A stretch of 56,207 nucleotides of DNA from Actinomycetota bacterium (GTDB taxonomy: Bacteria > Actinomycetota > Aquicultoria > Aquicultorales > JAMCWL01), in contig JAMCWL010000089.1 of assembly GCA_023481285.1 (NCBI GenBank), positions 1 through 56,207 on the forward strand. Reading direction: 5' to 3'. Made by a program: the position numbers and the translations under genes. This document shows positions 16,978 through 25,368 of this stretch, piece after piece. The notes beneath the pieces were generated by a model. That model was not told the origin of the DNA and did not search any database. It saw only the letters and a list, made by a program, of their open reading frames with translations. Within the stretch, counting starts at the first letter, position 1; each line of letters starts with the position of its first letter.

Positions 16978-18404
16978 GGTACCAAAGGGTTGCTCTGATA
17001 TCCCCAAGGTATGCGATCGGCCCTAATGCCATAGCCGATCACCCACCTGCTGGCCTAGGATACCTGGCTGAGGCGCTTGAATCCACTGCGGTTGACTACA
17101 TAGTAATCGACCAAAGGCTTGGTTATACCAACCAGGCCTTGTTGTCAATGATAACAGAGTATCGCCCTGATCTAGTGGGGATCAGCATGATGACCTACCT
17201 GCACCAGGATACCTACGCAACCATTGGAGAAATAAAGACCGCCTGCCCGGAGACGGATATCGTCGTCGGCGGTCCCCATGCATCAACTTTGAGAGAGACA
17301 GTCTTAAAGGAATGCCCTGACATCGACTACGCGGTTGTTCTAGAGGGTGAAGGAGCGCTAAAGGAATTATGTCAGGGAATACCCCTTGCCAAAATCAAGG
17401 GACTAATCTATCGAACGAAGAGCGGAATAGTCTTCAATGGTGATCGACCCTTCCAGCACCTGGACGACATGGCTTTCCCCTGCTTTAGCAAGTTTGAGCT
17501 CGATAAGTACCTAACCTCGATGATACCTTTGGTCACCTCCAGGGGGTGCCCGTACAACTGCATCTATTGTCCGGTTGAAAAAGCGATCGGCAAGCGATTT
17601 CGCATGCGCAGCGCGGAAAGCGTTTTTTTGGAGATCAAATACTGGCGCGACCGCAGTTTCAGAGAATATCTCATCCTCGACGATAACTTCACGTTAAATC
17701 CCCGCCGTGTTCTCGAGATCTGCGACTTGGTCAAGGATGACAATCTAAACGATCTCAATTTCGGGCTTCCTAACGGCATTCGTGCCGACAGGATAGATCG
17801 TTCGATGCTGAAAACCATGAAAGACGTCGGCTTTACTAAACTGGCGTTTGGCGTGGAGGCGGGAAATGACAAGGTGCTCTCAGAGATAGACAAGGGCGAG
17901 GGAATCGAGAGGATTGAGGAGTCGATTAGAGCCGCTTGTGAATTAGGGTTCGGAGTAACGCTATTTTTCCTAATCGGCTCGCCCAGTGAGACATGGGAAG
18001 ATTTTATGGACTCAATAAACTTGGCAAGGCGCTATCCCGTCGACGAAGTGAGATTCTACAATCTAATTCCTTTCCCCGGAACCAGACTTTTTGAATGGGT
18101 TAAGGCCAACGACTACCTAGTGCAAGATCCAAGCACCTATTTGAATTCCGCTTCACATTTTACAAATTCGCCATGTTTTGCCACACCGGAAATGTCACTG
18201 AGGGAGAGGCGAAAGGCGTTCAATTTGGCCACAAAGGTCGCTCGTCAAGTTAAGAAGAAGGCGTTAAGTCGGCGTTTAGCCTATTTGGGACCGCTGGCTG
18301 GGTTCGTCGCCGTCGTCTATACAAACCTACGACGACTACGCTATGCGGACCAGGCGATGAGAAAGCTAAGGAGTGCGATTGCAAAGGTTGCATCGGCAGG
18401 ATAG
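16974..18404 (+). CDS. B12-binding-domain radical SAM protein (glycan cluster copy 2)
   Basis: The 476-residue protein has a cobalamin-binding-like N-terminal domain (PPAGLGYLAEALESTAVDY; GGPHASTLRETVLKE) and a radical SAM domain with Cys192-x3-Cys196-x2-Cys199 (SRGCPYNCIYC), FGVEAGNDKVLSEID and FPGTRLFEWV. The C-terminus (about 420-476) is rich in Arg and Lys with a hydrophobic patch. Function is probably a radical modification of a sugar or lipid carrier. The TTG start overlaps the previous stop (TTGA). Its codons are richer in A and T than those of the genes after 20 kb. Confidence 0.87.
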   Translation: MRYQRVALISPRYAIGPNAIADHPPAGLGYLAEALESTAVDYIVIDQRLGYTNQALLSMITEYRPDLVGISMMTYLHQDTYATIGEIKTACPETDIVVGGPHASTLRETVLKECPDIDYAVVLEGEGALKELCQGIPLAKIKGLIYRTKSGIVFNGDRPFQHLDDMAFPCFSKFELDKYLTSMIPLVTSRGCPYNCIYCPVEKAIGKRFRMRSAESVFLEIKYWRDRSFREYLILDDNFTLNPRRVLEICDLVKDDNLNDLNFGLPNGIRADRIDRSMLKTMKDVGFTKLAFGVEAGNDKVLSEIDKGEGIERIEESIRAACELGFGVTLFFLIGSPSETWEDFMDSINLARRYPVDEVRFYNLIPFPGTRLFEWVKANDYLVQDPSTYLNSASHFTNSPCFATPEMSLRERRKAFNLATKVARQVKKKALSRRLAYLGPLAGFVAVVYTNLRRLRYADQAMRKLRSAIAKVASAG

Positions 18405-18430
18405 AGGTCGAGAAAGGGGGCTTGGCGGCA

Positions 18431-19936
18431 ATGGTAGGTATGGATATCTCATGGATTTTGATTGCCATCCTCGGGACTGCGGTCGGACTCATACTCGTAC
18501 TCAGGATTTTTCAGGATATTAATTTCGGCATCTGGTTGCTGATTCTTCTCTTCCCCTTTACCCAGCTAAGGATTGTAGATACACCTTTCGGTTCTCTTCA
18601 GCCCAGTCAGCTACTGGTAATAGTTACGCTCGCAAGCCTTCTTCTCAGGGAGGCGGTGAAGAAAGAAGGGTTGAAGCCAAGCCCTCTGCCGATCAATAAG
18701 GCTCTGGTTCTTTTTCTGCTTGTCAGCATCTTCTCGCTCGGCCAATTCATTTGGCTCGATTTTGTCGGAACCTCGGCAACAATGCCGTATACGAGACCCG
18801 GCCGGGTGGATCCCATCGTCCGTGGTGCGACCTCAATCCTAAATATTTTAATCGGATTCGCCACTTTCTATGTGATAAGTAGGCATCTGAAAACGGAGCA
18901 GGCTATCAAGAAAGGGATCGTGTTCTGGTTGATATCGGGCACGGCGGCTTCTCTCTTCGCAATCTACGCATTTTTGACGAACCTGCTTAAGTTCTTACCA
19001 CCGCTGCCGGCACTATTGGCGGGCGGGCAAGGAGGTGTAGTCCCCAGAGAGCTTGATATGACTAATCCACTAGGAAGCCCGTTGATACCTCGAGCTGCTT
19101 CAGTACTGCAGGAACCTCGACATCTGGCTATCTTTTTGGCGCCTCTCGTCTTTTTCTTTATTTTACTGTTCATGAAGAGAACGTTTCTCATTCGTCCTTG
19201 GGCTCAGAGCGCAATGATGGCGCTCACCATCATCGGCTTTCTCCTGACTTTGTCTCGAATTACCTTCATTCTTGCATTTGCCATACTTGTCGTATATTAT
19301 ATTTCGACGGTATCTTCTCGGAATCGGACACCCCCAAATCGTAGCTGGCCGTTGGTCCTGCTGGTGATAATAGCGCCCGCCCTTATAGCAGCCAATGCTT
19401 TTATAACCCACTTCTTCAAAGTAGACTTGGTCAAGTTTTCTATTTTCCAGTGGGCAAGCGTTATAGGCGGCAGTCACCTAACATACTTCGCCGAGCAAAT
19501 GGCGTCCTTTGAGACCGCTTGGCGCACCTTCTTGGGTCATCCGTTCCTTGGGGGTGGCATTGGCAGTTATTACTATTTCGTAAAGCTTTTCGATGCGCCA
19601 ACCACATCTTCAGTGGTGAACAACGTTTATCTAGAACTACTTGCCGAGACCGGCCTCCTCGGGATCGCGACATTCATCGCGTTGATCTTCTCTTTCTTTA
19701 AGAGCTTAAGCGCCTCCGAGGGGCATCTTGAGAAACTCCAGGAAACTCTGGTCGATGGTTTTAAGGGCAGCTTTAAGATTTTGCTGGTCGGCTACATGTT
19801 TCTCTCGGCGTTTTTCTATCCTTTTGTCTGGGGGCTTATGGGGCTGGCGGTAGCCTGTAAAGTTAATTGGAATCAACGAGGCGCGCCGGGAGAAAAACCG
19901 CTTTCGAGAGTCGAAAATGCCGCGCCTACCAAGTGA
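18431..19936 (+). CDS. O-antigen polymerase/ligase-like membrane protein (Wzy or WaaL type)
   Basis: The 501-residue protein has about 11-12 membrane segments and a long external loop around residues 345-400 ending in HPFLGGGIGSYYYF, the region that resembles the Wzy_C (O-antigen ligase) domain with its conserved GxGxxxY pattern. Such proteins polymerise or transfer lipid-linked repeat units outside the membrane. The ATG at 18431 lies 10 nt after AAAGGGGG; a TTG at 18422 would be too close to that site. Together with the flippase, the Wzz/kinase and the initiating transferase it completes a Wzx/Wzy-type pathway. Confidence 0.82.
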   Translation: MVGMDISWILIAILGTAVGLILVLRIFQDINFGIWLLILLFPFTQLRIVDTPFGSLQPSQLLVIVTLASLLLREAVKKEGLKPSPLPINKALVLFLLVSIFSLGQFIWLDFVGTSATMPYTRPGRVDPIVRGATSILNILIGFATFYVISRHLKTEQAIKKGIVFWLISGTAASLFAIYAFLTNLLKFLPPLPALLAGGQGGVVPRELDMTNPLGSPLIPRAASVLQEPRHLAIFLAPLVFFFILLFMKRTFLIRPWAQSAMMALTIIGFLLTLSRITFILAFAILVVYYISTVSSRNRTPPNRSWPLVLLVIIAPALIAANAFITHFFKVDLVKFSIFQWASVIGGSHLTYFAEQMASFETAWRTFLGHPFLGGGIGSYYYFVKLFDAPTTSSVVNNVYLELLAETGLLGIATFIALIFSFFKSLSASEGHLEKLQETLVDGFKGSFKILLVGYMFLSAFFYPFVWGLMGLAVACKVNWNQRGAPGEKPLSRVENAAPTK

Positions 19937-19965
19937 GCGACTTCTGCAAAAATGAGCGACTTCTG
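19934..19965. repeat. 13-nt direct repeat after the polymerase gene
   Basis: TGAGCGACTTCTG occurs at 19934-19946, where its TGA is the stop codon, and again at 19953-19965, with a 19-nt period. It is a local duplication at the gene end, just before the GAGGAGCC ribosome site of the next gene. Confidence 0.75.
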
Positions 19966-19981
19966 TAAATAAGAGGAGCCG

Positions 19982-21127
19982 ATGCGAATAGGATTCAACG
20001 GTCGGTATCTTCAGAAAACGCCGAGCGGTATCGAACTCTACTTGCTCAACCTGATCGATGCGTTGATCGGCATGGACTCGGGCAACGAATTCTTCGTATT
20101 CATCAACAGTCAACCATTTGAAAGCATTGAGATGAAGGATCGGTTGGACCGGAGCGGAGCCAAAATATATCCGACCAAATGGCCGTCGGGGTCGAGAGTG
20201 TCCAGACTCATTTGGGACTATGCGGTGCTCGGAAAGGAACTTGGAAAGGAACGAATCGACCTGTTTCACGGGCCATCCTTCTCCATGCCTTTGACCAAGG
20301 TATGCCCTTCGGTTGTGACCGTTCACGACCTCGCCTTCAGGTACTTTCCAGATAGCTACACGCCGATAAATCGCTACTATTTCAAAGTATTGCTGCCCGC
20401 AGTCGTGAGACGGGTCGATATGATAGTGACGGATTCCGAAAGTTCTAAGCTGGATATCGTGGAATCCTTCCCGATACCCGACGAAAAGGTCGCGGTCGTC
20501 TATCCGGGCATCGGTCCGGATTTCAAGGTGACCGACGACGCCGACCGGCTCGCGGATGTCCATCGACGATTAGGGATATCAAGAGAGTACATTCTCAATG
20601 TTTCGGGGCTTATCACGCCGAGAAAGAACCTCACCGCTCTCTTCAAGAGCTATTCCGAACTCCGGCGGACGCGCGCCGTCGATCACCAGCTTGTTATCGT
20701 GGGAAGCGCCGGCTGGTCTTATTCGAAGATCTTCGAGATGGTGGACGAACTCGATCTCCGAGAGGATGTAATCTTTACCGGATCGGTCTCCACCGACGAT
20801 CTCGTCGCCATCTATAACGGAGCCGACCTGCTCGTCTTTCCTTCTTGGTATGAGGGCTTTGGATTCCCGGTGCTCGAAGCGATGGCGTGCGGTACTCCGG
20901 TAGTCGCTTCAAACATCTCGTCCTTGCCCGAGATCGGCGGAGACGCATGCGTACTCGTCGACCCGGCGGATGAAGACGAGTTGGCCGACGGAATCGCTAG
21001 TCTTCTGCGGGACGGCGGCCTGAGAAACCGCTTGATCGGGAGCGGTTTGCATAGGGCCAAGTCGTTTTCTTGGAGCGAGACGGCGAGGCGGACTTTGGAG
21101 GTCTACAAGCGGGTGGCGAATGGATAG
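19982..21127 (+). CDS. Family 4 glycosyltransferase
   Basis: The 381-residue GT-B enzyme starts MRIGFNGRYLQKTPSGIELY, carries VVTVHDLAFRYFP (about 109-121), VTDSESSKLDI and the donor-site motif EGFGFPVLEAMACG with the retaining-GT4 glutamate pair. It is the same subfamily as the enzyme at 15808, which resembles mannosyl/rhamnosyltransferases of the WbdA/MtfB group. The ATG has GAGGAGCC just upstream. The next gene overlaps it by 8 nt. Confidence 0.88.
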   Translation: MRIGFNGRYLQKTPSGIELYLLNLIDALIGMDSGNEFFVFINSQPFESIEMKDRLDRSGAKIYPTKWPSGSRVSRLIWDYAVLGKELGKERIDLFHGPSFSMPLTKVCPSVVTVHDLAFRYFPDSYTPINRYYFKVLLPAVVRRVDMIVTDSESSKLDIVESFPIPDEKVAVVYPGIGPDFKVTDDADRLADVHRRLGISREYILNVSGLITPRKNLTALFKSYSELRRTRAVDHQLVIVGSAGWSYSKIFEMVDELDLREDVIFTGSVSTDDLVAIYNGADLLVFPSWYEGFGFPVLEAMACGTPVVASNISSLPEIGGDACVLVDPADEDELADGIASLLRDGGLRNRLIGSGLHRAKSFSWSETARRTLEVYKRVANG

Positions 21128-22286
21128 GATCCCGGTTCTCTACGTGAATTCGACCCCCGAGCTCGGCGGGGCGAATATCCAGCTCATTCAAATTCTAAAG
21201 AAGATGGATCTCAGCGTATATCGTCCGATCATCGTCAACCCGCCTCAGGATGTCCAAAAGCTGGCGGATTTCGCGCAATTCGGAGAACCGATCGTAACGA
21301 TTCGCATCGGCGTCATCAAGCGCTCCTATAACCCCGTGAGGGCCGTGGGATTCTTAGTCGAAAGCGTCGGCGGCGTTCGGCGGTTGTGCAGGCTGATAAG
21401 AAGGGAGCGCATTCGAATCGTCCACTCGAATACCTCAACCGTAATCAGCGGCGCGATAGCGGCCAAGCTAACCGGCGCATATTCGGTCTGGCACGTGCAC
21501 GAAGTTATGATGCCGAAGCCGGTGCGAGCGATTCTGTGCCGGTTGATTCTGGCCCTAAGCGACAAGGTAGTGGCCATATCGAATACCGTCCGCGAGCAAT
21601 TCCCGTTGCGCGACCGTTGTCGAATCGAGGTCGTCTACGACGGCATCGACCTACGCGGGTGGACCCCGCCAACGGCCGAGAAAAGAGCTCTCGCCAGGCG
21701 GAGTCTCGGCCTGACGGACGACGCGCCGTTGGTGGGAATGGTCGGCCGTTTCGTGCCCTGGAAAGGCCAGGAGACCTTCGTTAGGGCTTGCGAGCTGGTC
21801 GCAAGGGAGCATCCCGGAGCGCAATTCTTAATGATAGGTCAGACATTCGGTGAGCTGCGTTCCTACAATCGTCGCCTCGAGCGATTGGTAAGAGCGCTTG
21901 GCATGGATGACAGGACATCCTTTGAGTATTGGTGCGAGGACATACCCGCGCGTATGTCGATGATGGATATCGTGGTGCACGCTTCCGAAAAACCCGAGGG
22001 TTTTGGTCTTGTAGCGATAGAAGCCATGGCCTTAGGAAAACCTGTAATAGGAACCATCGGCGGCATCAGGGAGATAATCAGCAACGATGTCGGATTGGTC
22101 GTACCTCCTTGCGACCACAACGCCCTCGCCGACGCCATCAACCGCTTGCTGGCAGACCGGGACGGGGCGGATCTTATGGGCTTGAGAGGCCGCGACCGCG
22201 TCGCGGAACACTTCACAATCGAGCGAACGGCCGAAAAAATCAGCGCCGTCTACCAAGAATTGCTCGCGCGGAAAGGAGCCCGATGA
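21120..22286 (+). CDS. Family 4 glycosyltransferase
   Basis: The 388-residue GT-B protein starts VLYVNSTPELGGANIQLIQ (acceptor-side loop) and has HVHEVMMP around residue 124. It also has VGMVGRFVPWKGQETFV (204-220), the start of the donor domain, and EGFGLVAIEAMALGKPVIG (about 290-308). It is a separate GT4 branch from the two neighbours. The ATG overlaps the previous gene in another frame, and the stop TGA overlaps the next ATG (ATGA). Confidence 0.88.
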   Translation: MDRIPVLYVNSTPELGGANIQLIQILKKMDLSVYRPIIVNPPQDVQKLADFAQFGEPIVTIRIGVIKRSYNPVRAVGFLVESVGGVRRLCRLIRRERIRIVHSNTSTVISGAIAAKLTGAYSVWHVHEVMMPKPVRAILCRLILALSDKVVAISNTVREQFPLRDRCRIEVVYDGIDLRGWTPPTAEKRALARRSLGLTDDAPLVGMVGRFVPWKGQETFVRACELVAREHPGAQFLMIGQTFGELRSYNRRLERLVRALGMDDRTSFEYWCEDIPARMSMMDIVVHASEKPEGFGLVAIEAMALGKPVIGTIGGIREIISNDVGLVVPPCDHNALADAINRLLADRDGADLMGLRGRDRVAEHFTIERTAEKISAVYQELLARKGAR

Positions 22287-23779
22287 GCTTGAGGGGGGAG
22301 AGAATGAAGGTTCAATTGATCTTCGCGCCGCCTCAACAGTCGCCCAAGTACGGTGAGCTCGGCCAAAGCATCACCCCGCCGCTCGGAATCCTTTATCTCG
22401 CCGGTTACTTGCGCCGCGAGCTTCCCGAGGTCGAGTTGAGTGTAATCGACGGCCTTAAGAGCGGCTACGATCGTACGCTGTCGGCCATCGAATCTTTCGA
22501 CCCTGACATCCTGGGGATATCGTTTTATACGCCCGTCGCCCTGAGCGCCTATCGATTGATCAACCAAGTCAAAGAGGCGCTCCCGAATACTTTCATCGTC
22601 GCCGGGGGACCTCACGCGACGGCCCTGCCCCGAGAGGTTCTGGAGAGGTCCGGAGCGGACGTCGTAGCCATCGGAGAGGGTGAAGTCACCCTATCGGAGC
22701 TCGTAAGGATGTTGGCGGCCAAGAAACTCCCGTCGCACTCGGACTACGAGCGGATCGATGGTCTGGCTTACAGATCGAGCGGTCGCATAAAGAAGACCCC
22801 ACCGCGACGGTTCATCCCCGATATCAACGACATTCCGTTTCCCGCGCGCGATTTGGTCGACCTGAGCGAATACTCGGGCTGGTACGTACATCACGCTCTG
22901 CCCGAAACCAAGATGCTTTTCTCGAGGGGATGCCCTTACCACTGCACCTTTTGCGACGCGGTGATCTGGAAGTCATCCAAGCCGTGGGTCCGACTCCGAA
23001 CGCCCGAGAATATAGTCGACGAAATCGAAGTTCTAATGAAAGAATTCGGCGTCAGGGAGATAATGGATGACAGCGATGAGTTCAATAACAGCGAAGCCCA
23101 CGCCATCGCCATATGCGAGGAGATAAAGAGGCGCGGGGTCGATATCCCCTGGAAAACCCAGCTTCGAGCCTGGCCGTTGTCGGAGAAGTTGGTGCGCGCA
23201 ATGGCGGAATCGGGTTGCTGGTACGTCCACCTGGGGATCGAAAGCGGGAATCCCGAAACGCTCAGGGGTATCCAAAAGCACATAACCGTCGAGCAAGTGA
23301 GAGAGGCTTGCGCTAGACTTAAGAAATACGACATCAAAATCCTCGGTCTTTTCATGCTCTTCAACGTCTGGGAGGAAGATGGAGAGCTGCGATTTGAAGA
23401 CGTGAAAAAGACGGAGAACACCTTTCGCTTTATCGAGAGCCTCATAAACGAAAAGCTCTTGGACTATATCGGGTGGTCCGTAACCACCCCCTATCCGGGG
23501 AGCAAGCTATACGAGATCGCCCTCAACCACGACTTGATTAAACCTCGATTGTTGAACCAATGGGATGCCTGGATCACCGACGACGCCTACGTCATGAGAC
23601 TTCCCGGGGTGGACGAGCGGGAGATGATCCGGATGAAGACATTAGGCCAGATCTTGCGGGCCAAATTAATCGTGAAATCCCGCCGGTTCGGCTATAAGGA
23701 CATCCCATTCTTCATCCAAAAGGGCTTGAAACTGCTGCATGACGAGGTAAGGAGCAGGTTCGCAAATAATGGTCGATAA
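22283..23779 (+). CDS. B12-binding-domain radical SAM protein (glycan cluster copy 3)
   Basis: The protein (498 residues) has a cobalamin-binding-like N-terminal domain (ITPPLGILYLAGYLRR; GGPHATALPREVLE). A radical SAM domain follows with Cys217-x3-Cys221-x2-Cys224 (SRGCPYHCTFC), LGIESGNPETLRGIQK and TPYPGSKLYE. It matches the organisation of the BchE-like B12 radical SAM family. Two starts are plausible: ATG 22283, overlapping the previous stop with AAAGGAG upstream, or ATG 22304 after GGGGGGAGA, where the domain begins. It ends 11 nt inside the next glycosyltransferase gene. Substrate unknown. Confidence 0.87.
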   Translation: MSLRGERMKVQLIFAPPQQSPKYGELGQSITPPLGILYLAGYLRRELPEVELSVIDGLKSGYDRTLSAIESFDPDILGISFYTPVALSAYRLINQVKEALPNTFIVAGGPHATALPREVLERSGADVVAIGEGEVTLSELVRMLAAKKLPSHSDYERIDGLAYRSSGRIKKTPPRRFIPDINDIPFPARDLVDLSEYSGWYVHHALPETKMLFSRGCPYHCTFCDAVIWKSSKPWVRLRTPENIVDEIEVLMKEFGVREIMDDSDEFNNSEAHAIAICEEIKRRGVDIPWKTQLRAWPLSEKLVRAMAESGCWYVHLGIESGNPETLRGIQKHITVEQVREACARLKKYDIKILGLFMLFNVWEEDGELRFEDVKKTENTFRFIESLINEKLLDYIGWSVTTPYPGSKLYEIALNHDLIKPRLLNQWDAWITDDAYVMRLPGVDEREMIRMKTLGQILRAKLIVKSRRFGYKDIPFFIQKGLKLLHDEVRSRFANNGR

Positions 23780-24701
23780 TCCCGTCAAAACGCCGCTTGA
23801 TGTCTCGATAATCATCGTCAACTTTAACGGCGGCTCGGTGCTGCGTGATTGCGTGGCGTCGCTGTTCGCCCGGACTATAGGAGTAAAATTTGCGGTCACC
23901 CTATTTGACAACGGCTCCTCGGATGGGAGCGCCGAACGCATAAAGAAGGAGTTCGGGGAGGTCAAATTGGTTCACCACATCGAAAACGTCGGTTTTGCGA
24001 AGGCTAACAACCAAGCGATCGCTCAAAGCGGAGCGGCGCGCTACTACTTGCTGCTCAATCCCGATACCGTTCTTCGGTCAGATGCAATCAAAACGATGAT
24101 GGACTTCATGGACGCGAATCCGAATGCAGGGGTTTGCGGACCGAAGGTCGTCCTGGAAAATGGCAAACTCGACGCTCCATGCAGGCGCTCTTTCAAGACG
24201 CCCGCCATCTACTTTTACAACACCTTAGGTCTGAGCAAGCTTTTCCCGAAGAGCAGGCGTTTCGGCAAATATTACTTTTCTTACCTGGACGAAGATGAGG
24301 GCTCCGAAGTAGATTCCGTCGTCGGCGCCTTCCTGATGATCCGTGGGGAGACGATGAGGGAGATCGGGCTCCTTGATGAATCATTCTTTATCTACGGCGA
24401 AGATGAGGATTGGTGTTTCCGAGCCAAGCAAGCGGGATGGAAAGTCTTCTACAACCCTAATGAAAGCGTTCTGCATCTGAAAGGTACGAGCACAGGTAAG
24501 AAATCGCTGACAATGAGCGTTCACTGGCACAAAGCGGCTTACCTCTTTCACCGCAAGCATTTGGCTGGCTCATACGGTATGCTCACCAACCTCATCGTAT
24601 ACGCGGGGATCGCACTTCATTTGGGTGTAAGCTTGTTTTTCACTACGATTAACTTGGGGAAGAAACGACTACATGAAATTCGATTCTTTCACATTCAATA
24701 G
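23769..24701 (+). CDS. Family 2 glycosyltransferase (rhamnosyltransferase-like)
   Basis: The 310-residue GT-A enzyme has VSIIIVNFNGGSVLRDCV (12-29), the nucleotide site; LFDNGSSDGS; NVGFAKANNQAI; LLLNPDTVLR with the DxD-like metal site; VVGAFLMIRGETMREIG; and DESFFIYGEDEDWCFRAK with the catalytic base region. A hydrophobic C-terminal stretch (about 275-298) may tether it to the membrane. This pattern fits the WcaA/RfbF rhamnosyltransferase-like group. Its start overlaps the radical SAM gene by 11 nt and its end overlaps the next gene by 29 nt. Confidence 0.9.
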   Translation: MVDNPVKTPLDVSIIIVNFNGGSVLRDCVASLFARTIGVKFAVTLFDNGSSDGSAERIKKEFGEVKLVHHIENVGFAKANNQAIAQSGAARYYLLLNPDTVLRSDAIKTMMDFMDANPNAGVCGPKVVLENGKLDAPCRRSFKTPAIYFYNTLGLSKLFPKSRRFGKYYFSYLDEDEGSEVDSVVGAFLMIRGETMREIGLLDESFFIYGEDEDWCFRAKQAGWKVFYNPNESVLHLKGTSTGKKSLTMSVHWHKAAYLFHRKHLAGSYGMLTNLIVYAGIALHLGVSLFFTTINLGKKRLHEIRFFHIQ

Positions 24702-25368
24702 GCCGTCATTCTATAAGAAGAAAGCCGAAATCGTCTATCGACTAAAAAAAACCGCCTACGCCCTACTCGATAAGGATCTGGATGGAGATTGGAAGACATT
24801 CTTGGGCGAGCGATCGTCCTTGCTGAAGGGATATTGCAGGGATAGGACGGTTCTCGATGTCGGGTGCGGGACGGGAGATTTCTTGAACGAGCTTAAACAT
24901 CGATACGGAGCGAGAACGCTTTTCGGACTGGACATCTCTCCCGCGATGATTTCGGAAGCGAAAAACGCCAACCCGCACTACAACTACGTTATCGGCAGCA
25001 GCGATCGCCTACCGTTCGAGGACAACTCGTTCGACGTGGTGACTTTTCAATGGGTCTATCATCATCTGTCGCCCAGCACCGCCTCAGCCGCTATGAATGA
25101 GGCCAAACGCGTCTCAAGAGAGACGATCGTCGTACAGGACACCGTCGGGTACGATTCGGGTCCGATGCGCTACTTATCGTTACTATACTGGGCGCTCGTC
25201 GACGGGGGCTCGTGCTACAGAACCAGGGCTCAGTGGAGAGAGCTTTTTGAAGATAACGGGCTTAAAGTCATCGAGGAACGTTTCGGGTCGATTATCAGGA
25301 CCGGGATTTTCGTGCTTGGAAAGGCAAAGTCTAGGACTAAGAGAAAGAGGGCCAATGGAGCTCAATGA
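24673..25368 (+). CDS. Class I SAM-dependent methyltransferase
   Basis: The 231-residue protein has VLDVGCGTGDFLNELK (about 57-72), LFGLDISPAMISEAK, SSDRLPFEDNSFDVVTFQWV and the SRETIVVQDTVG strand. It resembles UbiE-type methyltransferases. Its substrate is unknown but it is the third methyltransferase of the cluster. It overlaps the flanking genes by 29 and 14 nt, so it is embedded in the operon. Confidence 0.85.
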   Translation: MKFDSFTFNRPSFYKKKAEIVYRLKKTAYALLDKDLDGDWKTFLGERSSLLKGYCRDRTVLDVGCGTGDFLNELKHRYGARTLFGLDISPAMISEAKNANPHYNYVIGSSDRLPFEDNSFDVVTFQWVYHHLSPSTASAAMNEAKRVSRETIVVQDTVGYDSGPMRYLSLLYWALVDGGSCYRTRAQWRELFEDNGLKVIEERFGSIIRTGIFVLGKAKSRTKRKRANGAQ

